Assembly (NCBI GenBank): GCA_000827495.1
Contig: KN817642.1
Span: forward strand, 1,984-65,983
Direction: 5' to 3'
Origin: Hypholoma sublateritium FD-334 SS-4
Taxonomy: Eukaryota > Basidiomycota > Agaricomycetes > Agaricales > Strophariaceae
DNA length: 64,000 bases
A program made the position numbers and the translations under genes. The notes beneath the pieces were generated by a model. That model was not told the DNA's origin and did no database searches. It saw nothing but the letters and a program-made list of their open reading frames with translations. Below are positions 34,016 through 44,141 of the stretch, piece after piece. The first letter of the stretch is position 1. The number at the start of each line of letters is the position of its first letter.

Positions 34016-35107
34016 GGCGGGCGATATGTACTGGTGCAAGCATGCAGGTAGCTGCAAGCGGGTCGGGCGACGTTGCATCAGCGTCGATCGGCGTGCATGC
34101 ATGCGCACGGCTGATAGTCACAGTGGTGCGGGTGATGCACGGCGCAGGCCGCGGTGAGATACGCATGCAGCATGATAAGTGATGAGGTGGCGTGATGCTA
34201 ATGAGGTGGTAAGATATGTAGTATGTAGTGGCATGATAAGTAGTGAGACGCGCCGCGGCCGGGCGAGAGCGGGCGCGCCCGTGCGTGCGTGTTTCGGGGC
34301 GCGCGATGGGGGTGGGCGGGCGGTCGCAGTTGCGGGGTGCCAACGGCGCAGAGCGCCAATGAATGCTTGGGCTGGGCAGGGCGGGCGAGGCGCTCTGGCG
34401 CCGGTAAAAGGGCGACATATTGAATGAAATGCAATTGGCTACATATTCGCAAGTACAAGGACAATTTCGCAGCGTTAATACATATACGGCATTGCATTAA
34501 TAAAAGAGAACAAGGATACTAATTTGGCGAGCAATTAATATCCCTGCGAAGGGCATATGGCTTCTGGGCTTCTTCGTGGACAGCGCAGCAGGCGTCGACG
34601 CGGATCCACGCACGCAGACGACGGGTGATGGTTTAGGCGTCTAAGTACCAGCTTTGGGACAAGTTAGCCTGGGCTGCGGGATCTGGGCACGACGTTGTCA
34701 TGTCAGCGGCTGCTGCACGTCAGAGCCAAGTCAGAGCGATACCTGGGACAATTAGGAGTGCGCAGGTCGTACGACACCATACAATAGAGGTGAGGCGAGC
34801 CGCCGAGGCGAGCACAATGCAGCACCGCACAGATGCTGGCTATTGTACTTATGTCTGGAAAGGACGCAGAAGTTTGGCACCGGGGCATAGCAACGGGGCG
34901 TGCAAACAGCGCCACGTGCGGATGGAAGCAGCGCCGGGAATGGAGGCGGGGGCGATAAAACGGGCCACAAATAGCCGCGCCTTGTTCCCATTGTGCCCCG
35001 TTCGTCCCACGTCATCGCCGTTGCCATACATATACCCTCCCTGGGTTCTGCTGTTCGTCCCCGCTCTGTGCACTGCGTGCCCACCCTCTTACGACCCACC
35101 AACGACC

Positions 35108-36235
35108 ATGTCCGCCTTCCACATTGCCCTGCCCACGCCGCCGACGCGCAACGCACTCGCGCCCGCTGAGCGTGCGCGCCTCCTGCGCTCCACACGCAAG
35201 CTCGGCGCCGTCCTCGGCGCCACGCCCCGCCTCCTCGAGCCCGCCGCGGCTCCTGCCCGCGCGTTCCATTCCCCTGCCTCCTCGGTGTCCTCGGTGTCGT
35301 CCCTCGAGCCGGAGTACGTCCTCGTCAAGCACCCCTCGCGCTCGGCCCCATACCAGCCCGAGCCCCGGCCCAGGCCGGCGACCCGCGCATCAGGCGAGAA
35401 GCGCCGGCGCGGCGTCCCCGTCGCGCTCCTCTTCGACGCCCCCGGCGCACGCGGCGCTCTCACCCAGCCGCGGCTGCTGCGCGTGGCCCCCGCCAGCACC
35501 GCCCCCGCGCCGACGCCGATGCCGCTCTCCCCCGCCGCCTCGGCGTTCAACGTCCCGCTGTCCCCGCCGCCGCCCCCCAGGAAGGACCTGGACGACCAGC
35601 AGCGCCGGCGCAAGATGGCGAAGCTCGCGCGCACGCTCGGCGAGAACGTCCCGCCCGAGCTCGTCTTCCGTCCCGCGCCGGCACCGACTCGCAACAGCAA
35701 GCTGGCGCGCAGCGCGTCGCTCTTCTCGCCGTTTAATTCACATCCGTCCGGGCCTGCGCCTCCTGTCCTCGCCGTGGCTGCGACACCGACGCCTCCGGTC
35801 GCTGCAGCACCCCATGTGCGCACCGCATCAGCCACTGCGACGCTGCCTCCCGTGCGCGCTTCTTCGACGACTGCGACGCCGCCCGTTCGCGCAGCATCAT
35901 CAACAACGACCACCGGCATTGGCGGTGGAATGCGCACCACGGGGAGGCGCCGCGCCGCGCGCCCGCGCAGTCTCGCATTGGGCGCGGCGAGCGCAATCGC
36001 AGCCGCAGACGCCGTCCTCTCCCGGCGCGCAGCAGCGTCCATGGACACCCCGCGCCCCGCTGAATATGTTCCCGCACCGCGGCCTCATCCACCCCCGGCG
36101 CAGGCGCCAGCGGTGGATAATTCGCTGCATCCGGGCGACTTCGGTCGGCGCAAGGAGCGCGAGTGGAGCGGGGAGTGGAACGTGCGCGATATGGACGCTG
36201 TCGCGCGGCGCCTGCGTGGGCTCAAGGGGCGCTGA
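35108..36235 (+). CDS. Conserved fungal hypothetical protein, intact single-exon copy
   Basis: A 375-residue single-exon gene starting MSAFHIALPTPPTRNALAP, chosen as start because upstream frame sequence is low-quality and a CATATATACCC-like promoter lies about 80 bp before it. The protein is Pro/Ala/Ser-rich and mostly disordered, with two ordered blocks: RRRKMAKLARTLGENVPPEL at the centre and GRRKEREWSGEWNVRDMDAV with ARRLRGLKGR at the extreme C-terminus. Both blocks recur in uncharacterised basidiomycete proteins; I know of no function. The basic central block and the WSGEW tail could be binding motifs. This is the only complete copy in the window; related damaged copies lie at 29.6 kb (minus) and 41.8-43.9 kb (plus). 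GC content is much higher than in flanking DNA. Confidence 0.82.
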   Translation: MSAFHIALPTPPTRNALAPAERARLLRSTRKLGAVLGATPRLLEPAAAPARAFHSPASSVSSVSSLEPEYVLVKHPSRSAPYQPEPRPRPATRASGEKRRRGVPVALLFDAPGARGALTQPRLLRVAPASTAPAPTPMPLSPAASAFNVPLSPPPPPRKDLDDQQRRRKMAKLARTLGENVPPELVFRPAPAPTRNSKLARSASLFSPFNSHPSGPAPPVLAVAATPTPPVAAAPHVRTASATATLPPVRASSTTATPPVRAASSTTTTGIGGGMRTTGRRRAARPRSLALGAASAIAAADAVLSRRAAASMDTPRPAEYVPAPRPHPPPAQAPAVDNSLHPGDFGRRKEREWSGEWNVRDMDAVARRLRGLKGR

Positions 36236-36750
36236 GCACCGAACCCCAAAGGCGCTCTGTCCCTGTCTTGTCTCTGAGGGCTTTGTTGCTCGCCTTCGTA
36301 CGACATTCTTCTTTTTGTGTCTGCCTACCTACTTACTGCGTCAGCTCGTTAGCTATGCCCGTCTGAACTTCTTACCCAATGTTGTCTGTACCATCCCGCT
36401 TCCTCATGATTACCCCCATCGCAAAACATATCATAGCACAGCATAGTTCTACGTGCCGCACCTTGTATCTCTCATGCGCATCCATTATTGTATACTAGTA
36501 TTTCCCAAGCATAACTAATAACTATTTACCAACTGCATTCACCCCGCGGTCTCGCTATTGATAGCCTCGTTCCGGATTTATCCCTCACTGATATGCGCAA
36601 TTGTGGGTGGGACGGCCTTTAAATGCTGTGCGACTCCAATACACGTCCTAGGTGGAACCCATACAGGCCGGCGGGTGGCAGGTTCCTTTTTGCGGTGGAA
36701 GGCGCGCAGGGCGTGCCGAGGCCCGAAAGCTCACGGGCCGGCCGACCGAC
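36236..36750. other. 3' region of the 35.1-kb gene, duplicated at 43.9-44.1 kb
   Basis: From the stop to about 36,530 the sequence is alignable with 43,872-44,141. Both contain CTACTTAC, GTCCGAACC/GTCTGAACTTC, CTGTTGT/ATGTTGTCTGTACCA, CAAAACATA and TGTATACTAGTATT followed by GCATAACTAATAACTAT. Because non-coding downstream DNA is copied too, the duplication was at DNA level and not through a spliced RNA. Confidence 0.7.
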
Positions 36751-37062
36751 CTGCCACGCCGTCTTTTTTTTTTTTTTTTTTTTTTTTTTTTGTGGAGCTA
36801 TGGGACCGCGACAACTATACATAGTTAGCCTCGACGGTCCAGCTAAGGGTGCGGGGGATTGACCCCACATTTGTAGTGTGTTTGATTTATATAAGTTTGG
36901 CCATCGTTGGTGGATGGTAAGGACGGCATAGGAGAGCCAGCGGAGGAAATGCTTTAGGCACACCTATTGTATAAGGTAGTGTGAGACTCGAGGACCCCAT
37001 TATGTTAACGGTTCCGGCCTGGTGGCCGGTGGTCCTCCATACTCACTCTGCCACGCCGTCTT
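36751..37062 (-). mobile_element. Retroposed insert with poly(A) and 15-bp target-site duplication
   Basis: CTGCCACGCCGTCTT occurs at 36751-36765 and again at 37048-37062. Immediately inside the left copy is a run of 28 T (36764-36791), that is, a poly(A) tail of an element lying on the minus strand. The body is about 256 bp and reads from 37,047 down to 36,792. A 15-bp duplication plus a terminal poly(A) is the signature of LINE-driven retroposition, so the insert is a SINE or a retroposed transcript. I found no clear polymerase III promoter at its 5' end, and no coding match. Confidence 0.72.
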
Positions 37063-37528
37063 ATTTGGCGCTGACGATCTCCTCTTCCTCAGCCTCCCAC
37101 CACCCGAGCCATCGTTCCGGCTATGTCATCATGTCCGCGCCGCACACACACCGCCCGCCCGCTCGCCGCGCGCCCCCACGCTGGCCTGATAGACCCGAAG
37201 GAACGAGTGCTTGCTGGCGATGACGCGGACGAGGTTGGCTGTCGACGGGCGCGCCGCCGCTGCTGCTGCACGTCTCGCGCCTGACGTGTAATCTAAACCA
37301 CGCTGTATGCCCCCCGCCGCGCCCCTCTGGCTCCGGGATTTCCCTCCGTACAGGCCAGCCACGCTGCGATATGTCTCAAGTACGCCGCGCCGCTGAATGG
37401 GCGCAGAATACTTGCGCTCGGCGCGCGCCGTCCGACATCTTGGCATGCGGCCACCACCACGCAGGCACGCCACGCGCCTCCTCGCCATTGAATATTGAGG
37501 CACCATGATCGAGCAGACGAGGCTCACC

Positions 37529-37811
37529 AACTGATCCGGGACGCAGGCGCTGGGTATGTGTTATCCCCCAGAATATTCCCAGTGTCTCCCTGCGTCAAAG
37601 CTTCCCGCAGAAACGAGACTCATTGCATAGAATTACAGGTTACGAGTACCAAGAATACATGTGTGNNGCNAACTGANNCNGGGACGCAGGCGCTGGGTAT
37701 GTGTTATCCCCCAGAATATTCCCAGTGTCTCCCTGCGTCAAAGCTTCCCGCAGAAACGAGACTCATTGCATAGAATTACAGGTTACGAGTACCAAGAATA
37801 CATGTGTGTGT
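37529..37811 (+). repeat. 143-bp tandem duplication with Ns at the joint
   Basis: The unit starting AACTGATCCGGGACGCAGG and ending AATACATGTGTG is present twice (37529-37671 and 37672-37811) and is essentially identical apart from Ns at 37,666-37,680. It could be a recent duplication or a collapsed or mis-joined assembly repeat. Confidence 0.75.
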
Positions 37812-37938
37812 TTTTTATATCGTTTTTGGACTCGGAGACGAAGAAAAAAGATTTATCCTGAATAACTTGTGAAGTACCTGAAAAATCGCGAAGGAGTGAA
37901 CGAAGGCGATCTGTAGCTGAGGCAGTTGCGGTGGGAGG

Positions 37939-40462
37939 TTACTGAGATGTACGCTTCTGAATCACAGCATACTTTATGGCGCCCCATGCTGCTTCATCTG
38001 TGCCGACATCCGATTCGTCATGGCTCGTTCTCTTGTAGACGCGGATTGTGTTGAGTCGTGCAACTTCAAGTAAATCAGTTCGGCGTTCGGGTATAGGGCG
38101 CATTCCTCTCTCCAGCAAATTATGATATCGCAATACCCTTGTAGTATCGTGAGCTGGCTGCGTCATTGCCCTAGAGCTTGGAGTGAGATTTGAACTCCTT
38201 GTTAGGGTACCAATGTTGTTCTCTTGCTCCACGTCGAAGGGCGATTCCTGCACAAGGGGATAGAAATCAACCGGTTTTGTCGTCAGAAATATTTTCAGAT
38301 ACCCAAGGTCCTTATCAATTCCCTCAGGTAGGATGAATTTCATGGGCTTTCCTCCATCGCCAAATCCAATTTGAAACTTGCCGCCATACTTTACAGTTGG
38401 AGCGTGTGCCTTGTCCGGATTGGCGATATGCTCTGGAAAGAATATTGGCCCTACAAATCGAATGAAAAGTGAATACACAACATAGCCTATGTCGTCGAAG
38501 AGAACACTTACAAATCCCAAGACAAGAAGAAAAATATAAAATATATAGGTACAACGCTGGGCTGCCTTCCAAACAGTGGTGGATAGTGAAGCAGAGCGAG
38601 TCCGAACCATCTTTGGATCGAATGGGAACATGATTATCCTCCCCTAGAAGGTCGTTCCCGGTAGTAGCCTTTACTAGGCCCCCGGTGATTTTCTTCAAAT
38701 CGACATTGATATATTTTTTCAGTTCCTCCTCGCCAGTGTCTGAAATCCGCATAAGGTGATGTTTGAACGTCGCAAACGCGCGAATAACAGGTAAGAGTCG
38801 ATCCTTCTCTTCGAGTGGAAGGGTACGAGGGATTCGGCCATTCAGCACTTCTGTGAACAAGTTTTCTCCTCCCCAGTAAAAGACTATCTGGCCGTCTTCA
38901 ACAGCAATACGCAAGTCGTGTTGGTCACCCGCTTTATCCGTCACCTCTATCCCGAGGCGGTCGGAAAAATCGCTCTTGGCATAAAGGGCGGAGACCAGTT
39001 CGTTGTCCTGAATCAAGACCTTGACACGCTCAGCGGGAATCCTCTTTGCGTAGAACGTCTTCGGGAGTTTGGTGCCAGAGTGGCGCGGTAAACGGAGACG
39101 AGTGTTGTCAGTTCCAAGATCCTGGACACCGACTTCGTTGATCAATGGGCTGCCCACACCGGTATCATCACGAAAGATGGCGAATTTTGAATCTTCCCCC
39201 ACGCCATGAGCAACTCCGGCTTCGATTCGCATTGTATTCGCTGACTCGTCCCATGTTCCCGTGATAAGTCGGCCGCGGATGTCGACAGAGAAAATTCGGC
39301 GATTGATATGTACACCCTCGCATTGAGGTTGTTGGAAGCTGCCGAAGCAATTTTTCATCCTGCAGGGAAGAGGGGTAATCGGTAAGATTAAATTGCGAGG
39401 CAGTGCAGTATATCAAATACCTTTCGTAAACTTGGTTGATCAGTGTCTTGTAACTGAGCTCTTCGATCGCAGTCGGGCTGCTTTTCAAAACCTCGAGCAA
39501 GAATGTCGTGAAATAGCCACCGCTCAATTTTTCTTCCAAATTAGTCCCTTCTTCCGCTCGTTTCGTGCGTGACACTGCCGCAATGTGCACGTATGCGGAG
39601 ATGTCACCTGGAACATTGAAGGTCAAGGAATTACTGCGTCCAAGGATGTCCATGTCTGTTCCTTCAAGCAGAGGAGGAGGATTGGGCATGTGGCGAGACT
39701 TCGGGCGATCTGACATAGGGTCCAAATCGCGGGACAAGCCACCAGAATGGCAGCAATCGAAGATTGTCACCTTGTATCAAAAGTTACGTGAGCTTGACAA
39801 GATGGACTCCAAAGAAAACGAAACTCACAATGTTATTTCCATGGGCCTCTGAGATTTCATGAATCAAGCAATTGAGAACTCGATCAGGGATCATGGGTAT
39901 AAGGCCACTTTCAATCTTATACCCGCGAGTCGAACCGACTGACAAGTTGTCAGTCGGTTCGACTCGCGTCTGTATATCAACTGGGCATATCCCTTCGATT
40001 TCCCCATCAGCAGTCTGATAGCCTGGCCATACCCGGGGAATAGCCATCGTAGAGCCATGACCAGCATAATAAATTAGAATCGCAGCATTCCTTGGAATAT
40101 CCTTCCTTTTAGCAAGTTTTTCCAACTCGCTGATGATTCGAGCTCGAGTCGCCTCTTTGTCCCGGAGATTTGTGATATTCTCGTGCGGGACACCAAGTTG
40201 CATGGTCAAAAAATTGGAAATAGCGTCCGCATCCGGAACAGCCCCTCTGAGTGGACTAAATGAATACTTATTGATGCCGATAATGAGTGCAAAAAGTGGG
40301 CCACAGTATTTCTTCGTAAAAGTACTGCAAGATAATATTTGTAGTTGTCAGTCGACCAATATGCATATTTTATGTTGGCTTAAGCCAGTGAACGTACCAG
40401 ACTGATCTCGCTTTCAGGGCCTCGGCAAACTTATTCTTCCTGCCATCTTTCTTGGTATCCAT
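37939..40462 (-). CDS. Caspase-like cysteine peptidase (C14 / metacaspase type) with long C-terminal domain
   Basis: Minus-strand exons are 40398-40462, 39829-40324, 39421-39770, 38512-39359 and 37939-38450. All four introns keep phase and the total is 757 codons. The caspase fold begins FALIIGINKYS, followed by GAVPDADAISNFL, then ILIYYAGHGS with catalytic His about residue 111, and TIFDCCHSGG with catalytic Cys about residue 194. Both dyad residues are present. The C-terminal about 450 residues carry GKFQIGFGDGGKP and DLGYLKIFLTTKPVDF, a domain regularly found behind this caspase type in mushrooms and of unknown function. Such proteases cut after Arg or Lys or act in regulated cell death; the substrate here is unknown. 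A perfect palindrome lies within exon 2. The start Met is the first in frame before the phase-checked intron. Confidence 0.86.
39924..39968. repeat. Perfect 45-bp palindrome inside the caspase-like gene
   Basis: Bases 39924-39945 are the exact reverse complement of 39947-39968, with a single G between. The arms contain GAGTCGAACCGACTGACAA on the plus strand. It lies in exon 2 and encodes about residues 140-155 (TRVEPTDNLSVGSTRG) between the His and Cys of the active site, without breaking the frame. Confidence 0.95.
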
Positions 40463-40671
40463 GATGAGTATATGCGGCAGATTTTTCAGACTGTTGTAGA
40501 CGTTTCTGGGAATGGGGGCTTGAGACTACACCGCCGTTAAGTGTTGGTTTTAAGTATGTGATGAGATGAGCTATCGAAGACGTCACTGCCGGAGGATTGG
40601 GTTTATTTTGAACGCATTCCAAATATTAACATGGAAAATGGGTCATGGGACGAGTCCATGATGGTAAATAC

Positions 40672-40726
40672 ATAGCCTTGCATAGCAATTCAATAGAAGC
40701 TGTAGAGCGCAGCTATGCAAGGCTAT
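40672..40726. repeat. 15-bp perfect inverted repeat
   Basis: ATAGCCTTGCATAGC at 40672-40686 pairs with GCTATGCAAGGCTAT at 40712-40726, separated by 25 bp. It lies about 210 bp upstream of the caspase-like gene. Related TAGCAATT words flank it. Confidence 0.8.
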
Positions 40727-41774
40727 ACAAATTTCACGATTGCTATGCCATAGCAATTAGAAAGCCCACCAATTGAATTCTCCTTCATAGACAACAGACA
40801 AGGGCCATCTTCATGTTGGGTATAGCCCGGAACCGCCTTCTCTCTGTATTTAGGACAAAATTGGGATCTATGTACTGTCAAAAGTCGAACACGATCACTG
40901 CACTATCTATACAGTCCTGGTCGAAAGCCTGTCCGAAGCACAGGAAACTGGCTTGTCTACTGCCATAATTGAAAGATGTGCCGCCTTAGCATTTCTCCGC
41001 GGTCAATTGGAGAAATTCAATGGTCATTTGGTGCCGACGCATGCCTCAAATTAAGCTTGCGACTGGGCCTCCGAATGAGTATACAGCATTTTCTCTTTCG
41101 GAAGGCCCGGTCTCGGGCTTAGCCTCGAACTTCAGAGTTGCCAAAGGTGAAGCAACCAGCTGGCTCAAAGCGTGTCACAAAGGGGAAAACCAGGTGTGCT
41201 GTAATTGGCGTATTGAGTCCGCGGGGGTGGCGACAAAGCGTCTGCGGCACGCGCCTTGCACAGCACCTAACATGAACAGCATACATGATCCAGAGAATCA
41301 CTGCCCGTGTACGGCGTGCACTCTCAAATGAAATGCATGGCACATCTCTCAATGTTCTCCTCCACTTTGGTTTATCATGTCAATTAATATTAGACCCGTC
41401 CGCATCAGGTGTAGTCCAACTTAGATTGAAGACCATCTGCTCCACGATCTGAAATGGTGCATGATGAATCGATGGCCTTCTGTCGGCCAAACAGTCTCAC
41501 CGGCCTCAAATAACAATCTATGCTCTGCGTGCGGGAGGGTGATGAATGGAATATAATCGAAAAAGAACTTATGAGAGAGGAAATTTGACAGGAATCCAAG
41601 CACGGTTTTCATGAGGTTTGCGGGCAAAAATTTGGATCGAATTTTTGGCGGCCTATCTGATCTTTTGCAAGGCGCTGCCCGCTGAGACATGTGACTCTCA
41701 GCGGCCAGTGGGCCGAGCTCAACAATGGTAAGTATCCTGCTGGTAGAGATCTATGAACTTGTCACCGACGCAGC
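40727..41774. other. Intergenic, nothing identified
   Basis: Several 60-100 codon frames on both strands have no recognisable features. No repeat was found apart from the inverted pair just before this stretch. The sequence up to about 41,775 shows no similarity to the upstream half of the 35.1-kb gene. Confidence 0.4.
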
Positions 41775-43871
41775 GCCAGGAAGGACCTCGACGATCAGCA
41801 GCGCCGGCGCAAGATGGCAAAGCTCGCAAGGACGCTCGGGGAGAACGTCCCGCCCGAGCTCGTCTTTCGCCCTGCGCCCACGCCAACCTCCAACAGCAGG
41901 CTCGCACGCAGCTCGTCGCTGTTCGCGTCGTTCAATGCACATGTGTCCGGCCCTGCGCCGCCCGTCCTCGCCGTGGCTGCAACGCCTACACCGCCTGCTC
42001 CCACATCGTCTGTGCGCGCAGCACCACCAACTTCGACCGCCGGCAAAGGAGGTGCGATACGCACCACGGGGAAGCGCCGTGCCGCGCGCCCGCGCAGCCT
42101 CGCCCTCGGCGCAGCCAGCGCCATCGTCGCCGCCGACGCCGTCCTCTCTCGGCGCGCAGCAGCGTCCATGGACGCCCCCCGGGTTGTTAACAAAGTAACT
42201 TAAAAAAAACTAACTTGCGCCTGCACAAGTTAGCTTGCGCTAGCTTTTTGGCGGGATAAGTTAAATTGAGCCAAGTTCGCACGTTAACTTGGTGAAATTG
42301 CGAGGTGACTTGCGAGGTAACTTGCCATCATTTCATGGTAGTTTTGAGTTGCCTTTGTTGATATTAATGACAGTACCTCCACCCTGGCATATTCATACGG
42401 CCTCCACCATGCTCTCAGCACTGATCTGGTTATACACGGCTATTCACAAGCAGTGGATACTCAAATAAATAACATATGTGCCGAGTAGTACTAATAAAGA
42501 GTATGTTTCAAGCGTTTTACATAATATTGGTCCCTACGCACTGAGCTATGACATGAATTAGCGTCCGAATCTACACATTGCCAATTGGGCACAGCGGTAA
42601 ACTAAGTGCCTCGGCGAGGCTACTTGTAGGGGTTTCAATTATGTATTTGAGATACCGGTCTTCCAAGAGCGTGAGGGTGTTGACGCCAGGTGTTTGTTTG
42701 GCGAGGTCTTTGGTGGGCGCTTAATAGATCAAATGTCTCGATTTACATTACTAAAAGCTAATTACCAAGTGTCAAATTCTGTAATACTTATAAGCCATAC
42801 TTAAAAGCTAACTTCAGGCTAACTTGTACGCAGCAAGTTCGTTATATGATACATTAACGTGCACACTTACCACCACAAGTTAGCAAGTTAGCTTGCTGAC
42901 GTGCCGCTGATATGTGCAGGCACAAAGACAGATATGATAATTTAGGAAAGAAAATATNACGGAGCATTTAAGTGTGTANCGGCGGAAGGACTGGAGGGTA
43001 AGATTNTNTCTGCGGNNCNGGNGNTTTCAATGTGTCAANTACTGAAGTAATGTACGCGCCCATCATACCCCGAGATGAAGGGCAGAAAATGGTGTTACGT
43101 GTATGTTGAGCACAGGAAGAGGAGACTTGAAGCACGCACCCATCATCTTGCCATGAAAGGAGTTGACTCATGCGCAGATCTCGAAGATGACGCGCTGCAA
43201 GTATATGTCGCTCGACGCTTGTGTGGCGTGCTGAGCGCTGAGCATCGGACGCATTTCCACACAGGGATCCACCGCGATGCATGCGACCAGGCCGAGGCGA
43301 AAATACCGTATTAACCGGGTATTCTTGTAGCTGCGCAGACTGGTATACTATTTATTCGGAAACAAGTACGCACAGAAATCAATAATTGACATCTGCGAGC
43401 GATACCTATGGATAAGTCATGGCTCAAGCTCACTTCAGATGTATTCAGGTGATACTTAATGCTATAATATCTACCNTATACATTAGAAACCGACAACTAT
43501 TATTATATATACTATACAGTACCAAAGCATTACTCGGTACTGGTGCGAGGCCCGGGCCTCTACGTACGGCACACGTTACAAGTTAGATTTGCGCCTGCGT
43601 GGGAATAAGTTCGCCTGCACCGGCATCTCGGCATTCGCAGAGCAATAGGTTAGCACGCTAGTCAAATAAGTTACTTTTTTGACAATCCGCCCCCCGCCCC
43701 CGCGCTGAGCCAGTTTTGGTCCCACCGCTGGCGCAGGCGCCTGCGGTGGAAGCGGTGGGGTTGGCGCCGGGTGACCTCGGTCGGCGCAAGGAGCGCGAGT
43801 GGAGCGGGGAGTGGAACGTGCGCGATATGGACGCTGTCGCACGGCGGCTGCGCGGGCTCAAGGGGCGCTGA
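41775..43871 (+). pseudogene. 5'-truncated copy of the 35.1-kb gene, split by a transposon
   Basis: Homology begins at RKDLDDQQRRRKMAKLARTL (about 41,777), the middle of the intact protein, and runs through ARPRSLALGAASAI to RRAAASMDAPR at 42,181. It is then interrupted by a 1,506-bp element and resumes at about 43,697 with PRAEPVLVPPLAQAP. It ends GRRKEREWSGEWNVRDMDAV and ARRLRGLKGR-stop at 43,871. Without the element and one copy of the 9-bp duplication the reading frame continues uninterrupted. The N-terminal 160 residues are absent, so the copy was incomplete before or independently of the insertion. Downstream non-coding DNA is homologous to that behind the intact gene. Confidence 0.85.
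42182..43687. mobile_element. 1.5-kb terminal-inverted-repeat DNA transposon (non-autonomous), 9-bp target duplication
   Basis: The left end (42182-42202) and the reverse complement of the right end (43667-43687) match at 18 of 21 positions, with AAAGTAACTTA identical. The flanking CGCCCCCCG occurs at 42173-42181 and 43688-43696, a 9-bp target-site duplication. The first and last few hundred bases, and a block at 42,800-42,890, are full of AACTTG / CAAGTT words, resembling subterminal transposase sites. No transposase frame is present. Nine-base duplications are typical of Mutator-like elements and eight of hAT; the superfamily is uncertain. Ns cluster at 42,958-43,039, suggesting that other copies exist. 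Confidence 0.85.
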
Positions 43872-44141
43872 GCTCTCCCTCACCCCGTCATGGTCTTTGT
43901 TGCTTGCTTTCTACATCTTTTGTTGTCTACTTACTTACTTGCTCACTGCGCTAGCTAGTTATTCCCGTCCGAACCTTGTACCCTCTGTTGTTTGTACCAC
44001 CCCGCATCACGATTTCTCCGCATCAGATTCCGCCGTACCACAAAACATAATACGCACCCGCCGCACCGTGTATCATCTCTAATGCGCATCGCCCCTACTG
44101 TATACTAGTATTATTCTCCATGCATAACTAATAACTATCTA
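43872..44141 (+). other. Duplicated 3' flank of the truncated gene copy
   Basis: Aligns with 36,236-36,531 behind the intact gene (see that entry). Homology ends near CTATCTACC at 44,141. Confidence 0.7.

Larger units (their letters stand above)
31447..35107. other. Repeat-rich, GC-rich intergenic region without intact genes
   Basis: The region alternates AT-rich DNA (31.5-32.0, 32.85-33.6 kb) with GC-rich blocks (32.0-32.8, 33.6-34.4 kb) that are related to each other and to 30.0 kb. Open frames there are by-products of GC content. Sequence from 34,900 to 35,107 is probably the promoter and leader of the 35.1-kb gene. Confidence 0.5.

Noticed and set aside
34700..35107. Extension of the 35.1-kb gene upstream to 34,700
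   Set aside because: The upstream part is not protein-like, and a promoter-like sequence and a good start context lie at 35,108.
36764..36791. Run of 28 T as a polymerase III terminator
   Set aside because: The exact 15-bp duplication on both sides explains it better as the poly(A) tail of a retroposed insert on the minus strand.
36840..36875. tRNA T-arm-like GGGGATTGACCCC as part of a tRNA gene
   Set aside because: No acceptor, D or anticodon arm could be folded around it, and the B-box match is imperfect.
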